A stretch of DNA of 64,000 nucleotides from Actinomycetes bacterium (GCA_022601135.1 JAHZJB010000139.1:1-64000), one strand, 5' to 3'; counted from the stretch's first letter, positions 39,091 to 49,842 are shown. Numbers and translations: made by a program. Notes: generated from the letters alone by a model not told the origin.

Positions 39091-41478
39091 ATGGCCAGCG
39101 AGATCCACACCGACCCTGAGCCGGACCAGGCCGCCGTGCAGTCACCGTCGGGCGAGAGCGCCTCGAACCCGGCGACGCAGCCCCTGGAGACCTCCAAGGT
39201 CGACGGACCAAAAACGACGACGAGCGCGTCGCGGCGAGTGCGGGCCCGGCTCGCCCGCCGAATGACCTCCCAGCGCAGCATGATCAACCCGGTCCTCGAG
39301 CCGTTGGTTGCCGTACACCGTGAGATCTACCCGAAAGCGGATTTGACGCTGCTTCAGCGTGCCTACGCGGTTGCCGAGCAACGTCACGGTGACCAGCTGC
39401 GCCACTCCGGCGACCCCTACATCACCCACCCGCTCGCCGTCGCCAATATCCTGGCCGAGCTCGAGATGGACACGATCACCTTGATCGCCGCACTGTTGCA
39501 CGACACTGTGGAGGACACCGGCTACACGCTGGAGGCGCTCACCGAGGAATTCGGCACGGAGGTCGGTCACCTCGTGGACGGCGTCACCAAACTGGACAAG
39601 GTCGCGCTGGGTACCGCGGCTGAGGGCGAGACGATCCGCAAGATGATCATCGCCATGGCGCGCGATCCGCGGGTGCTGGTGATCAAGGTTGCCGACCGGC
39701 TGCACAACATGCGCACGATTCGGTTCCTGCCTCCGGAAAAGCAGGCGCGCAAGGCCCGAGAGACTTTGGAAGTGATTGCGCCGCTTGCCCATCGGCTGGG
39801 TATGGCGACCGTCAAATGGGAACTTGAGGATCTCTCGTTCGCGATCCTGCATCCGAAGAAGTACGAGGAGATCGTGCGACTGGTCGCTGACCGCGCGCCG
39901 TCGCGCGACACGTATCTGGCAAAGGTTCGTGCCGAGATCGTCAAGACATTGACCAAGTCGAAAATCAACGCAACCGTCGAAGGAAGACCCAAGCACTACT
40001 GGTCGATCTACCAGAAGATGATCTTCAAAGGCCGCGACTTCGACGATATCCACGACCTGGTGGCTGTGCGGATACTGTGCGATGAGATCAGAGACTGCTA
40101 CGCAGCGGTGGGCGTCGTGCACTCGCTGTGGCAGCCGATGGCGGGTCGCTTCAAGGACTACATCGCTCAACCGCGCTACGGGGTGTATCAGTCGTTGCAC
40201 ACCACCGTGGTCGGCCCGGAAGGCAAGCCGCTGGAGGTGCAGATCCGCACGCGGGACATGCACCGCACCGCCGAGTACGGCATCGCCGCGCACTGGCGCT
40301 ATAAAGAGGTCAAGGGACGCAACGGATTACCCTCGGGGCATGCCGCCGCCGAGATCGATGACATGGCCTGGATGCGCCAGCTGTTGGACTGGCAGCGTGA
40401 GGCGGCTGATCCCGGAGAGTTCCTCGAGTCGCTGCGTTACGACCTCGCAGTGCGGGAGATCTTCGTCTTCACGCCCAAAGGTGACGTGATCACCCTGCCG
40501 GCCGGTTCCACGCCAGTCGATTTCGCCTACGCGGTGCACACCGAGGTCGGGCACCGCTGCATCGGTGCCCGAGTCAACGGTCGCCTCGTGGCGCTGGAGC
40601 GCACCCTCGAAAACGGGGAACTGGTAGAAATCTTTACCTCGAAAGCCGCCAACGCCGGTCCGTCACGGGATTGGCAAACGTTCGTAGGATCGCCTCGGGC
40701 GAAGGCCAAGATCCGCCAGTGGTTCGCCAAGGAGCGACGCGAAGAGGCTCTGGAGTCCGGCAAGGACGCGATCGCTCGCGAGGTGCGTCGGTGCGGACTT
40801 CCGTTGCAGCGCTTGATGACCGGCGATTCCATGGGAGCACTGGCGCGTGAGCTGCACTATGTCGACGTCTCCGCGCTATACACGGCGGTCGGTGAGGGGC
40901 ACGTGTCGGCGCGCCACGTCGTGCAGCGACTCGTCGCACAACTCGGCGGTGACGACGAGGCCGCCGACGAACTGGCGGAGCGGTCCACGCCCGCGACCAT
41001 GCCGATGCGTCAGCGCAGTACCGACGACGTCGGTGTGGCGGTGCCGGGTGCGCCGGGCGTCCTGACGAAGCTCGCCAAGTGTTGCACCCCGGTACCGGGC
41101 GACAACATCATGGGGTTCGTGACCCGGGGCGGGGGAGTCAGCGTGCATCGCACGGACTGTACGAACGCCAACTCGCTGAAAGAACAGTCTGAACGGCTCA
41201 TCGATGTGCTGTGGGCGCCATCGCCGTCATCGGTGTTCCTGGTGGCGATCCAGGTGGAGGCACTGGACCGGCACCGGTTGCTGTCGGATGTCACCCGGGT
41301 ATTGGCCGATGAGAAGGTCAACATTCTGTCCGCATCGGTGACGACATCAAACGAACGCGTGGCGGTCAGCCGGTTCACCTTCGAGATGGGCGACCCCAAG
41401 CACCTTGGGCATGTGCTCAACGTGGTGCGCAATGTCGAAGGCGTCTTCGATGTCTACCGCGTCACCTCGGCGGCCTGA
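39091..41478 (+). CDS. relA: Bifunctional (p)ppGpp synthetase/hydrolase RelA (Rsh)
   Basis: Stringent-response enzyme of 795 residues. Hydrolase domain with the HD motif in [12 protein letters not shown]. Synthetase domain with [13 protein letters not shown] and [18 protein letters not shown] domain ([20 protein letters not shown]), a zinc-finger/helical region with KCCTPVPGD, and a C-terminal ACT domain. Both catalytic sites look intact. ATG 39091 is preceded by GGAGG. GTG 39085 is two codons earlier. Same place as Rv2583c. Confidence 0.97.
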   Translation: MASEIHTDPEPDQAAVQSPSGESASNPATQPLETSKVDGPKTTTSASRRVRARLARRMTSQRSMINPVLEPLVAVHREIYPKADLTLLQRAYAVAEQRHGDQLRHSGDPYITHPLAVANILAELEMDTITLIAALLHDTVEDTGYTLEALTEEFGTEVGHLVDGVTKLDKVALGTAAEGETIRKMIIAMARDPRVLVIKVADRLHNMRTIRFLPPEKQARKARETLEVIAPLAHRLGMATVKWELEDLSFAILHPKKYEEIVRLVADRAPSRDTYLAKVRAEIVKTLTKSKINATVEGRPKHYWSIYQKMIFKGRDFDDIHDLVAVRILCDEIRDCYAAVGVVHSLWQPMAGRFKDYIAQPRYGVYQSLHTTVVGPEGKPLEVQIRTRDMHRTAEYGIAAHWRYKEVKGRNGLPSGHAAAEIDDMAWMRQLLDWQREAADPGEFLESLRYDLAVREIFVFTPKGDVITLPAGSTPVDFAYAVHTEVGHRCIGARVNGRLVALERTLENGELVEIFTSKAANAGPSRDWQTFVGSPRAKAKIRQWFAKERREEALESGKDAIAREVRRCGLPLQRLMTGDSMGALARELHYVDVSALYTAVGEGHVSARHVVQRLVAQLGGDDEAADELAERSTPATMPMRQRSTDDVGVAVPGAPGVLTKLAKCCTPVPGDNIMGFVTRGGGVSVHRTDCTNANSLKEQSERLIDVLWAPSPSSVFLVAIQVEALDRHRLLSDVTRVLADEKVNILSASVTTSNERVAVSRFTFEMGDPKHLGHVLNVVRNVEGVFDVYRVTSAA

Positions 41479-41527
41479 ACCATGTGTCGGGCGCTCCACG
41501 ATGCGGGCCCGCCGGCGCGGTCCCGGT

Positions 41528-41564
41528 CCGCCTGCACCGGCCTCCCTTCGGGTGGATCAGGCGG
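41528..41564. terminator. Bidirectional hairpin between relA and ppiB
   Basis: CCGCCTG (41528-41534) pairs with CAGGCGG (41558-41564), and CACC (41535-41538) with GGTG (41551-41554) inside it, leaving a 3-nt bulge. It lies between two convergent stop codons. Confidence 0.55.
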
Positions 41565-41586
41565 GTAGGTCACCGCGGCTCCAGCG

Positions 41587-42483
41587 TCAATCCAGGGCTA
41601 TCGACTGCACATTGACGTCGAGCTTAGGCGCGCCATCCGGTCCGCCGTCGACGGTGCCCTCGGCGGCGATCTTGTCCAGCGTCGCCAGGCCGGTTTCGTC
41701 GATGGTGCCGAAGACCGTGTAGTTCGGCGGCAGTTGAGAGTCCTGGAACACGAGGAAGAACTGGCTGCCGTTGGTGCCCGGGCCCGCATTGGCCATCGCC
41801 AGGGTTCCCCGCGGGTAGATCACGGGCTCCATCAGCTTGGGATCATTCGGCGGGTATTGGTCAGTCGGGTATTCGTTGACGAACTGGTAACCCGGGCCAC
41901 CGGTGCCCAGACCCGTCGGGTCGCCACACTGCAGGACGGCCAGCGCTTCGCTGGTGGTCAGCCGGTGGCAGGGGGTGTCGTTGAAGAAGCCTTGCTGGGC
42001 CAGGCTGGCGAAGCTGTTCACGGTGCACGGCGATTTGCCGTTGTCGAGCTGCAGCCCGATGTTGCCCTGGTTGGTCGCCATGCTGGCGCTGATTTGGGCC
42101 GGCTCGGTCGGCACCTTGCCAGAGCGCGGCGGCTCGTTCGGCTTGCTGGCCTCTTCAGGGGATGCGGGGTACTGGCAGTCGCTGCCCAACCCCTCCGGCG
42201 CCTGGAACGGCGGCAGCGCACCGGACTGCGCCGTCGCGGGGGCGTCGAGCGGCGATGCCTCGGGCGGGGTCGTCATGGGACTGGTTGCCGACGCCTCCAA
42301 GCCGCCTGGATCGCGGTTGGTGATGAAGATTGTCGCCACCACCGCGCCGATCACCACAACTGCGGCTACGGCCGATCCGATGATCGTGTAGAGACGACGT
42401 TTGCGTTCGCTGTCGGCCCGTCGCTCGAGTTGCCGCTCGAGCTTGCGCTTGGCTGTCGCACGCCGTTGTTCGTTGGTCGGCAC
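41587..42483 (-). CDS. ppiB: Membrane-anchored cyclophilin-type peptidyl-prolyl isomerase
   Basis: 298 residues: a basic cytoplasmic N-terminus (QRRATAKRKLERQLERR), one membrane helix (YTIIGSAVAAVVVIGAVVAT), a Pro/Ser linker and an extracytoplasmic cyclophilin domain with NSFASLAQQGFFNDTPCHRL, YPRGTLAMANAGPGTNGSQF and FLVF. Catalyses prolyl cis-trans isomerisation in exported proteins. I use GTG 42483 (M-PTNEQRR) because GAGGAGGA lies eight bases upstream. The frame extends 12 codons further to 42519. Fits with the Sec genes nearby. Confidence 0.92.
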   Translation of the reverse strand: MPTNEQRRATAKRKLERQLERRADSERKRRLYTIIGSAVAAVVVIGAVVATIFITNRDPGGLEASATSPMTTPPEASPLDAPATAQSGALPPFQAPEGLGSDCQYPASPEEASKPNEPPRSGKVPTEPAQISASMATNQGNIGLQLDNGKSPCTVNSFASLAQQGFFNDTPCHRLTTSEALAVLQCGDPTGLGTGGPGYQFVNEYPTDQYPPNDPKLMEPVIYPRGTLAMANAGPGTNGSQFFLVFQDSQLPPNYTVFGTIDETGLATLDKIAAEGTVDGGPDGAPKLDVNVQSIALD

Positions 42484-42600
42484 CGCCGGTGTCCTCCTCG
42501 CGTTCGATCCGGTCGGCACCGAGTGTGCCAGCTGTTGCTGAATGCCGGTGCCGCGACCCTCCTGAACAGCGGTGCAAACTGAACGTGGGAAGCTTCAAGT

Positions 42601-43278
42601 GTGTTGATCACCGGATTCCCGGCCGGCATGTTGGCGTGCAACTGCTATGTGCTGGCCCCTCGGGACGGCGCTGATGCCATCATCGTCGACCCGGGCCAGC
42701 GCGCGATGGGCCCGCTGCGAAGAATATTGGACGAGCATCGCCTGACCCCGGCCGCGGTGCTGCTCACCCACGGCCACATCGACCACATGTGGTCGGCACA
42801 GAAGGTCGCCGACTCCTACGGCTGCCCGGTGTACATCCACCCGGAGGATCGCTGCATGCTCACCGATCCCATCAAGGGCTTCGGCCCCAGGTTCGCGCAA
42901 CTCGCTTTTGGCGCGATGTTCCGCGAACCCAGGCAGGTCATCGAGCTAGATCGGGACGGCGACAAGGTTGAGCTGGGCGACATCACGGTCGCGGTCGATC
43001 ACACACCAGGGCACACGCGGGGCTCGGTGGTTTTCCGGGTGGATGGCGATGTCCAGTCAGGGCCCGATTCAGTCGCGTTCACCGGGGACACGCTGTTCCG
43101 CCAGTCGGTGGGGCGCACCGATCTGTTCGGGGGCAGCGGGCGTGACCTGTTGGAGTCGATCGTGACGAAACTCCTGGTGCTCGATGACGACACCCTGGTA
43201 CTTCCGGGGCACGGCGAGCGAACCACCATCGGCGCCGAACGCCGTACCAACCCGTTCCTCGAAGGTCTGACCCCATGA
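42601..43278 (+). CDS. Metallo-beta-lactamase-fold hydrolase (glyoxalase II-like, Rv2581c)
   Basis: 225 residues. The metal-binding motif THGHIDHMW is complete and further ligands appear in [16 protein letters not shown] and LPGHGERT. The family includes glyoxalase II and other thiol-ester or sulfur-carrier hydrolases, and mycobacteria use mycothiol in place of glutathione, so the true substrate is uncertain. GTG at 42601. The stop overlaps hisS by 4 bp. Confidence 0.88.
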   Translation: MLITGFPAGMLACNCYVLAPRDGADAIIVDPGQRAMGPLRRILDEHRLTPAAVLLTHGHIDHMWSAQKVADSYGCPVYIHPEDRCMLTDPIKGFGPRFAQLAFGAMFREPRQVIELDRDGDKVELGDITVAVDHTPGHTRGSVVFRVDGDVQSGPDSVAFTGDTLFRQSVGRTDLFGGSGRDLLESIVTKLLVLDDDTLVLPGHGERTTIGAERRTNPFLEGLTP

Positions 43279-44570
43279 CTGACGCTGTCTCGCCTCCCCC
43301 GTCGACGTCATCGGCGTCCTTTCAGGCTCCCAAGGGGGTGCCCGACTACCTGCCACCGGAGTCGGCAGGGTTCATCGCCGTGCGCCGAGGCCTGCTGGAC
43401 GCCGCTCGACGCGCGGGCTACGGCGACATCGAGTTGCCGGTCTTCGAGGACACGGCCCTGTTCGCCCGAGGGGTGGGGGAGTCCACCGACGTGGTCTCCA
43501 AGGAGATGTACACCTTTGCCGACCGTGGTGATCGGTCGGTGACTCTGCGTCCGGAGGGCACCGCGGGAGTCATGCGGGCAGTGATCGAGCACGGTCTGGA
43601 TCGCGGCCAGCTCCCGGTCAAGCTCTGCTATGCGGGACCGTTCTTCCGCTACGAACGGCCCCAGGCCGGCCGCTACCGGCAGTTGCAGCAGGTCGGGGTG
43701 GAGGCCATCGGCGTCGACGACCCCGCGCTGGATGCCGAGGTCATTGCTGTCGCCGACGCCGGGTTCCGGGGCCTCGGGCTGGACGGTTTCCGCCTGGAGA
43801 TCACCTCCCTCGGTGACGAAACCTGCCGACCGCAATACCGGGGACTGCTGCAGGACTTCTTGTTCGGGCTGGACCTAGACGAAGAAACTCGGCGCCGCGC
43901 CCTGTTGAACCCGCTGCGGGTCCTCGACGACAAGCGCCCGGCGATGCGGGCGCTGACCGCCGACGCTCCGGTGATGATCGACCATCTTTCTGATGCCGCC
44001 AAAGAGCATTTCGAGACGGTGTTGGCCCATCTGGATGCGTTGGCCGTGCCGTATCGGATCAACCCGAGGATGGTTCGTGGACTCGACTACTACACCAAGA
44101 CGACCTTCGAGTTTGTCCACGACGGTCTGGGCGCGCAGTCCGGCATCGGTGGCGGCGGTCGCTATGACGGGTTGATGCACCAGTTGGGCGGGCGGGACCT
44201 GTCGGGTATCGGTTTCGGGCTCGGCGTCGACCGGACCCTGTTGGCCCTGCGCGCGGAAGGGAAATCGGCCGGATCGGGCGGCCGGGTCGACGTCTATTGC
44301 GTGCCGCTGGGGGAGCGGGCCAAGCTTGAACTGGCCGTGCTGGCCGCCAAGCTCCGGGGTGCCGGCGTGCGTGTCGACATCGCCTACGGTGGACGCGGGC
44401 TCAAAGGCGCGATGCGTGCTGCCGATCGGTCAGGAGCGTCCTTCGCGCTGGTGGCCGGTGACCGCGACATCGAGGCGGGTACCGTCGGCGTCAAGGACCT
44501 GTCGACCGGTGAGCAGCTGGATGTCGCGTCGAACACAGTTGTGGCCGAGCTGCTTTCACGCCTCACCTAG
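43275..44570 (+). CDS. hisS: Histidyl-tRNA synthetase
   Basis: Class II synthetase of 431 residues. Motif 1 region near the start ([15 protein letters not shown]), motif 2 [19 protein letters not shown], the HisA signature [13 protein letters not shown] and motif 3 GGRYDGL with [12 protein letters not shown], then the C-terminal anticodon-binding domain. ATG 43275 overlaps the preceding hydrolase stop. Confidence 0.97.
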   Translation: MTDAVSPPPSTSSASFQAPKGVPDYLPPESAGFIAVRRGLLDAARRAGYGDIELPVFEDTALFARGVGESTDVVSKEMYTFADRGDRSVTLRPEGTAGVMRAVIEHGLDRGQLPVKLCYAGPFFRYERPQAGRYRQLQQVGVEAIGVDDPALDAEVIAVADAGFRGLGLDGFRLEITSLGDETCRPQYRGLLQDFLFGLDLDEETRRRALLNPLRVLDDKRPAMRALTADAPVMIDHLSDAAKEHFETVLAHLDALAVPYRINPRMVRGLDYYTKTTFEFVHDGLGAQSGIGGGGRYDGLMHQLGGRDLSGIGFGLGVDRTLLALRAEGKSAGSGGRVDVYCVPLGERAKLELAVLAAKLRGAGVRVDIAYGGRGLKGAMRAADRSGASFALVAGDRDIEAGTVGVKDLSTGEQLDVASNTVVAELLSRLT

Positions 44571-44573
44571 TCT

Positions 44574-44638
44574 CCGCGAGCGCGCGTGTCAGCACGGCGA
44601 CGCGCCGTCCGGCGCCGTGCAAAACGTTGCGCTCGCGG
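44574..44638. terminator. Nested perfect inverted repeats after hisS
   Basis: An outer 10-bp stem CCGCGAGCGC (44574-44583)/GCGCTCGCGG (44629-44638) encloses an inner 8-bp stem GCACGGCG (44592-44599)/CGCCGTGC (44613-44620). Both are perfect. The element fills the 85-bp gap between convergent hisS and the DUF2254 gene, so it should act as a bidirectional terminator in either transcript. A dispersed repeat is the alternative. Confidence 0.75.
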
Positions 44639-44655
44639 TCGCGATCGGATCTGAC

Positions 44656-46059
44656 TCAGGTGGGTGCCCAGCGCTGATCCAGCGCCTCGCGGACCTGTCG
44701 GGCGAGTTGATCGAAGCGCCGGCGTTCGACCGCGTCGAAGTCGTGATCAGCGGCGGCGGCTTCCAGTTGTCGGAGCCGGTCGGCAATTGCTCTGCGGTGT
44801 GCGGGCTGGGACACCACCCATGCGAGTTCACGCAGCATCGACAGCATCCGGGCCAGCACCGCAGGATCGCTTGCGCCGTAATGCTGTGCCTGCCGGTACA
44901 CCAGGTCGAGCAGATCGGGCAGGTCCGGGCGGGCCAGGACCACCCGCACGACCTGATTTTCGTCGCGCAGGATCCGACGTCCCAGGCGGTAGCCCGCGAG
45001 TTCGCAAAGAATCGCCCCGCATGAGTTCAGCCCGTGCACGGCTGTGGTCGGATCGTTGATTCCCGGGCTCAGCGCCCGGATCACCACATCCGTGAGCTGA
45101 CGAAGCCCGTAGCCGATGTCCTGGGTTGCGGTGCGCTCGATGCCGATTGTCAGCGCACACGCCACCTGATGGCGCAGGGTTGTCAGCTGCTCTTCGTCGA
45201 GGCCGGCGTCCGGCGGCTTCGTCCCCCAGCACAACGCCACCGGCGTGCCCTCCATCACCACGGATCCGACCGCACGGTCGACCCATATCACCGCGTCGGC
45301 GTCGACCGCGGCGGCCAGCAGGGCTTGCTCGTCAGCCTCGACCAGGTAGCCCGAAGAAGGAGCGGGCACTATCCCGGCGTTCCTCGGCGGGGACGGGGCG
45401 ACGTCGTCGGTGTTCTCGCCAACCGGTTCGAGCAACCGGTACGCGGTGTCCTTGACGTCGGAAGAGACGTGCCCGAGCGTCGTCTCGATGCGGATTTGGC
45501 GGACCAAATGCCCGAGGAACAGAACAAGAGCCAGGACGCTGGCCATGGCCAGCACGTAGGCCACCGTGACCGCTATCTGCGGAACGAATTCCGGGCCTTC
45601 GTCGCCGTCGTTGCGGACCGTGCGCAGAACGGTGATCGAGTAGGCGAAGGTCGCGAGGAACAGCGCAAGCGTGCGCTGGACGAACCGATCCGCTGCGAAC
45701 GTCCGCAACAGTCTCGGCGTGTACTGGCTGCTGGCCAGCTGCAGCGTGATCAGGGTCAACGAGAACGTCAGTGACGTCACCGTGATCAGCGCGGTCGCGA
45801 TGGCTCCCAGGAGTTCCCTCGCCGCGTTGGGGCCTCCACCGAACAGGTAGCTCGCCAACACCTGCGGCATCTGCGGATCCAGGACGGCATCGAGCGCTGG
45901 CAGGACGACACCGGCGACGGCAGCGAGCACCACGCCCAGTGCCGGGACCGGCCACAGCCGAGTGCGTACCGCGTCGACGATCACGGCGCGCCGCTGCCTG
46001 GCGGCGTCGCTGATCCTGGAGGCGTCCCGATGACGCTCGATGTTGCGTCCTATCGACAT
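44656..46059 (-). CDS. DUF2254 membrane protein
   Basis: 467 residues. Four hydrophobic segments in the N-terminal half (around residues 35-60, 85-115, 145-165 and 185-210) are followed by a large soluble domain. The TSLTFSLTLITLQLASSQYTPR stretch, DRFVQRTLALFLATFAYS and LSPGINDPTTAVHGL are diagnostic of DUF2254. Its function is unknown. Monocistronic by context: convergent with hisS, with a 251-bp gap before urtE. Confidence 0.85.
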   Translation of the reverse strand: MSIGRNIERHRDASRISDAARQRRAVIVDAVRTRLWPVPALGVVLAAVAGVVLPALDAVLDPQMPQVLASYLFGGGPNAARELLGAIATALITVTSLTFSLTLITLQLASSQYTPRLLRTFAADRFVQRTLALFLATFAYSITVLRTVRNDGDEGPEFVPQIAVTVAYVLAMASVLALVLFLGHLVRQIRIETTLGHVSSDVKDTAYRLLEPVGENTDDVAPSPPRNAGIVPAPSSGYLVEADEQALLAAAVDADAVIWVDRAVGSVVMEGTPVALCWGTKPPDAGLDEEQLTTLRHQVACALTIGIERTATQDIGYGLRQLTDVVIRALSPGINDPTTAVHGLNSCGAILCELAGYRLGRRILRDENQVVRVVLARPDLPDLLDLVYRQAQHYGASDPAVLARMLSMLRELAWVVSQPAHRRAIADRLRQLEAAAADHDFDAVERRRFDQLARQVREALDQRWAPT

Positions 46060-46184
46060 GGAGAACCAGCCAGACAGTGTCGAGCCCGGTCGCTGGAGTC
46101 CTCACCACGCCCGACGTTGTCCGCACCGGCATGGTTGATCATGGGTGATGACCGTACCGATGTTGCGGCCGGTCGGCGGTGGGA

Positions 46185-46214
46185 GGCGGGGATTTCGGGG
46201 CCAGATCCCCTGCC
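46185..46214 (-). terminator. Hairpin downstream of the urt operon
   Basis: GGCGGGGAT (46185-46193) pairs with ATCCCC-T-GCC (46205-46214) with a single bulged base and an 11-nt loop, about 100 bp after the urtE stop. The 251-bp gap 46060-46310 also has to hold the DUF2254 promoter. I see nothing else in it. Confidence 0.45.
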
Positions 46215-46310
46215 GACGAACGCGCGTAATTGCACACAAAGTTGCGGTGTGTCTCGTACGGACACGCGCGCTCGCGGGACGGGGGGGCGGCGGCTGGCTG
46301 GCGGGCGGGG

Positions 46311-47003
46311 CTAGATGGCCAGGGCGGCGCGCACGTCGTGTTCGGATGACGAACCACCGGTGCCGCTGGAGGTCACCCGGCCGGCCTCGAGAACGTAGTA
46401 CTGCTGAGAGGCCTCCAGGGCGAAGCCGATGTGCTGCTCGACCAGCAGGACGCCGAGGTCGCCGCGCGCGGTCAGTGCCGTGATGGCCTCTTCGATCTCG
46501 GCGACGACCGACGGCTGGATGCCCTCGGTCGGTTCGTCCAGGATGAGGCATTTCGGCGTCGTGATGAGCGCCCGGGCGATCGCCAGCTGTTGACGCTGAC
46601 CACCGGAGAGCAGCCCGGCCCTTCGGTGCAACAGCTCCTTGAGCGCCGGAAACAGATCAAGTTGCTCGTCGATGAGCTGCTTTCCGTTCTTTCGTCCGTC
46701 AGCGACGACCTGTAGGTTTTCCGCGGTCGTCAGCTGCCCGAACGCCTGCTGGCCCTGCGGGACATAACCCAGGCCGCGGGCAACCCGTGCCGATGGGCGC
46801 AGTTTGGTGATGTCTGCACCGTCGAAAAGCACCGCGCCCGAACTGCACTTGAGCAGGCCCACCGCGGCCCGTAGCAGGGTCGTCTTGCCCGCCCCGTTGT
46901 GTCCCATCACCGCTGCCACCCCGTCGCTGGGCACCTCGACACTCACCCCGTGGATGACCTCGGAGCCGCCATAACCGCTGTGTACGTCGACAAGTTGTAG
47001 CAC
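46311..47003 (-). CDS. urtE: Urea ABC transporter ATPase UrtE
   Basis: LivF-type ATPase of 230 residues. Walker A GHNGAGKTTLL, Q-loop YVPQGQQAF, signature LLSGGQRQQLAIARAL, Walker B CLILDEPTEGIQP, H-loop LLVEQHIGF. GQQAFGQLTTAENL is the form seen in UrtE. Last gene of the five-gene urt operon, directly abutting urtD. Confidence 0.92.
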   Translation of the reverse strand: MLQLVDVHSGYGGSEVIHGVSVEVPSDGVAAVMGHNGAGKTTLLRAAVGLLKCSSGAVLFDGADITKLRPSARVARGLGYVPQGQQAFGQLTTAENLQVVADGRKNGKQLIDEQLDLFPALKELLHRRAGLLSGGQRQQLAIARALITTPKCLILDEPTEGIQPSVVAEIEEAITALTARGDLGVLLVEQHIGFALEASQQYYVLEAGRVTSSGTGGSSSEHDVRAALAI

Positions 47004-47852
47004 TCAGCAAGCCCCCGTCTGATTGGCGTTTTCCGCAGGGGGAGTTCCGTCGGCGCCCTCGGCGGCCGTCCCCAGGTACACCTCTTGAACCTTCGGGTTG
47101 GCCTGAACCTCGGCGACGGACCCCTCTGCGACAACGTGCCCGCGGGCCAGCACCGTCACCGATGTGGCGAACGCGCGCATGAAGTCCATGTCATGCTCGA
47201 CGACGACGACAGTGCGCTCAGCACCGATGCGGCGCAACAGATTACCCGTCTGTTCGCGCTCTTCATGACTCATGCCGGCAACGGGCTCATCGAGCAACAG
47301 CACGTCGGAGTTCTGGACCAGCAGCATGCCGATCTCCAGCCACTGCTTCTGCCCATGAGCGAGCACCCCGGCGGGTTCTTCGGCCAGATCTGCCAGCCCG
47401 ATCGTCGCCAGGGCCTGCTCGATCACCGGCAGCACGCCATTGCGCCGGCGGAGCAGTGTCCACGGCGACCTGCCGGCTCCGGCGGCGATGTCCAAGTTCT
47501 GCAATACCGTCAACTGCTCGAACACGCTCGCGGTCTGGAACGTACGCCCGACTCCGCGACGGGCGATCTGGTGAACCTTCTTGCCCAGCAGGTCAACTCC
47601 GGATTTGCTGACCGAGCCGGTGGCCGGCACCAAGCCGGTTATGGCATCGATCACGGTGGTCTTACCCGCTCCGTTAGGCCCGATCAGGAACCTCAGATCA
47701 CCCTGGAACAGGGTGAGGTCGACATTGGTTACTGCCTTGAAACCGTCGAAATCGACTGACAATCCCCGTACTTCGAGGTATTCGGTACCCATACCGACGT
47801 TGCCGCCGGCTTTCGGTGCACGGTCTACTGCGCTGGCTTCGGCCTTCGTCAA
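47004..47852 (-). CDS. urtD: Urea ABC transporter ATPase UrtD
   Basis: LivG-type ATPase of 282 residues. Walker A GPNGAGKTTVIDAITG, QTASVFEQLTVLQNL, signature LAHGQKQWLEIGMLL, Walker B VLLLDEPVAGMSHEER, H-loop VVEHDMDFM. The G-Q-K-Q-W-L-E signature variant is typical of UrtD. An N-terminal extension of about 25 residues precedes the ATPase domain. Overlaps the urtC stop by 4 bp. Confidence 0.92.
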   Translation of the reverse strand: MTKAEASAVDRAPKAGGNVGMGTEYLEVRGLSVDFDGFKAVTNVDLTLFQGDLRFLIGPNGAGKTTVIDAITGLVPATGSVSKSGVDLLGKKVHQIARRGVGRTFQTASVFEQLTVLQNLDIAAGAGRSPWTLLRRRNGVLPVIEQALATIGLADLAEEPAGVLAHGQKQWLEIGMLLVQNSDVLLLDEPVAGMSHEEREQTGNLLRRIGAERTVVVVEHDMDFMRAFATSVTVLARGHVVAEGSVAEVQANPKVQEVYLGTAAEGADGTPPAENANQTGAC

Positions 47853-48961
47853 GGGGTGACCCCCAGTTTCTGCGAGTCGGGATCGGAGTCAGCTTCGGGC
47901 ACCCGTCCGGACTTCCCCGCGGCGGCGCGCCTGCGTTTGAGCAGGATTCCCAGCCCGGCCAAACCGGCGGGGAAGAACCCGACGACCACGATGAACAACA
48001 GGCCCTGGGCGTAAATCCACTCCGAGGGAAAGCGTTCGGAGAACAGCGTCTGTGCCCAGGCCACGCCGATGGCGCCCAACACCGGCCCGAGCAGCGTGGT
48101 GCGGCCACCGATGGCGACCCCGATGAGGAACGCTATGGATGGCAGAATTCCGACCTGTGACGGTGCGATGAAGCCGACGATCGGAGCGAACAGCGCACCG
48201 GCGATGCTCGCGAACAAGGCGGCGACGGCGTAGGCGACCACCTTGATGTTGGCCGGGTCGTAGCCCAGGAACCGCACCCGTTCCTCGCCGTCGCGAACCG
48301 CCACCAGCAGCTCCCCGTACCGGCTCTGCATCAGCTGGCGCACCACCGCCACCACGATCAGAAGGACTGCGGCGGCGATGAAGTACAGCATCCGCCGGTT
48401 CGCCGGATCGTTGAGTGTGAAACCGAAGAACGTCCGGAACCGGTTGAGCCCGTTGCTGCCACCGAGGCTGGTCTGGCCGACAAGCAAGATCGCCAGTGCC
48501 GCGGCGAGTGCCTGAGACAGGATGGCGAAATAGGCTCCCTTAACCCGGCGCTTGAACACACCGAGTCCCAGTGCCACGGCGATCGTGGTCGGTACCAACA
48601 CGATGGCCGCCATGGTGAACGCAGGAGACGCGAAAGGTTCCCAGTAACCGGGTAGCTCGCGCACACCGGCGATCTGCATGAAGTCGGGCACGTCGTTGCC
48701 GAAGATCTGGGCGTCGGCGATCTTGAGGTGCATCCCCATCAGGTAACCGCCGAGGCCGAAGAAGACGCCCTGGCCCAGAACCAGCATGCCGCCACGTCCC
48801 CATGCCAGGCCGATCCCGGCCGCGACGATGGCGAAGCACAGAAACTTCCCGAGCAGGCTGAGTCGGAAGTCGGACAGCGCCACGGGCGCCACACCGAAAA
48901 GCAGCACCGCCGCGACACCGAAGCCGGCCCAAGTCTGCCAGCGCCCGACCAGGTCTCTCAT
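47849..48961 (-). CDS. urtC: Urea ABC transporter permease UrtC
   Basis: LivM-type permease of 370 residues with about nine helices. LGKFLCFAIVAAGIGLAWG, GQGVFFGLGGYLMGMHLK and RGVSEP-type loop counterpart VKGAYFAILSQALAAAL are visible, and the C-terminal tail is Arg-rich and charged. The ADAQIFGNDVPDFM loop fits UrtC rather than a leucine permease. Coupled to urtB by a 4-bp overlap. Confidence 0.92.
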   Translation of the reverse strand: MRDLVGRWQTWAGFGVAAVLLFGVAPVALSDFRLSLLGKFLCFAIVAAGIGLAWGRGGMLVLGQGVFFGLGGYLMGMHLKIADAQIFGNDVPDFMQIAGVRELPGYWEPFASPAFTMAAIVLVPTTIAVALGLGVFKRRVKGAYFAILSQALAAALAILLVGQTSLGGSNGLNRFRTFFGFTLNDPANRRMLYFIAAAVLLIVVAVVRQLMQSRYGELLVAVRDGEERVRFLGYDPANIKVVAYAVAALFASIAGALFAPIVGFIAPSQVGILPSIAFLIGVAIGGRTTLLGPVLGAIGVAWAQTLFSERFPSEWIYAQGLLFIVVVGFFPAGLAGLGILLKRRRAAAGKSGRVPEADSDPDSQKLGVTP

Positions 48962-49842
48962 GCGAGACTCCTAGTCCGCACGGTGAATAGACCCTGTGGG
49001 CGGACCTGCAGGAAGATCACGATGATCACGAAGACGATCACCTTCGCCAGCGATGCGGTGGTGTTGTATTCGATGAACGAGTTCAGAAAGCCCAGCGCGA
49101 ACGCCGCGATTACGGTGCCTTTGATCTGGCCCAGGCCACCCACGACAACGACCAGGAAGGCGTCGATCAGGTAGCTCTGCCCGATGGTCGGACTGGTCGA
49201 GCCGATGAGCGTCAGCGCCACGCCCGCCACAGCGGCCAGACCGGAACCGATGAAGAATGTCGTGATGTCGGTCCTGCGCGACGAGATGCCACTGGTCTCA
49301 GCGAGATCCCGATTCTGCACCACCGCCCTGATCCGGCGCCCCATCGGGCTGGCCTTGAGGGCCGCGGCCAGGACGGCGACGCACACGACAGCGAGCACCA
49401 GGATGAAGATGCGGGTTTTGGGAACGACCGCGCCAAACATGTCGATTCCGCCCGACAGCCATTCGGGGGCAACGACGTTGACCGCGGGTGCGCCGAATAT
49501 GTCCCGCGCCACCTGCTGCAGGACCAGGCCGACGCCGAAGGTCACCAGCAACGTGTCCAGCGGCCGGGTGTACATCCGCCGGATGAGCGTGACTTCCAGC
49601 AGCACGCCCATCGCGCCGCCGACGAGGAAGCCAAGGATCAGCGAAATGAACAGCGAGACGCCGGTACTCGAAACGATCTGCTGCACGACGTAGGCGGTGT
49701 AGCAGCCGACCATGATGAACTCGCCGTGCGCCATGTTGATGACGCCCATCTGTCCAAAGGTCAGCGACAGCCCCAGTGCGGCTAGCAACAGGATCGAGCC
49801 GAGGCTCAATCCTGTTGCCAGCTGACCGATCAGAACATCCAT
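48958..49842 (-). CDS. urtB: Urea ABC transporter permease UrtB
   Basis: LivH-type permease of 294 residues: LLAALGLSLTFGQMGVINMAHGEFIM near the start (shown in two parts by helix), RRMYTRPLDTLLVTFGVGL, IRAVVQNRDLAETSGI and GGLGQIKGTVIAAF. No N-terminal soluble extension of the kind found in some proteobacterial UrtB. Follows urtA after 65 bp. Confidence 0.92.
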   Translation of the reverse strand: MDVLIGQLATGLSLGSILLLAALGLSLTFGQMGVINMAHGEFIMVGCYTAYVVQQIVSSTGVSLFISLILGFLVGGAMGVLLEVTLIRRMYTRPLDTLLVTFGVGLVLQQVARDIFGAPAVNVVAPEWLSGGIDMFGAVVPKTRIFILVLAVVCVAVLAAALKASPMGRRIRAVVQNRDLAETSGISSRRTDITTFFIGSGLAAVAGVALTLIGSTSPTIGQSYLIDAFLVVVVGGLGQIKGTVIAAFALGFLNSFIEYNTTASLAKVIVFVIIVIFLQVRPQGLFTVRTRSLA

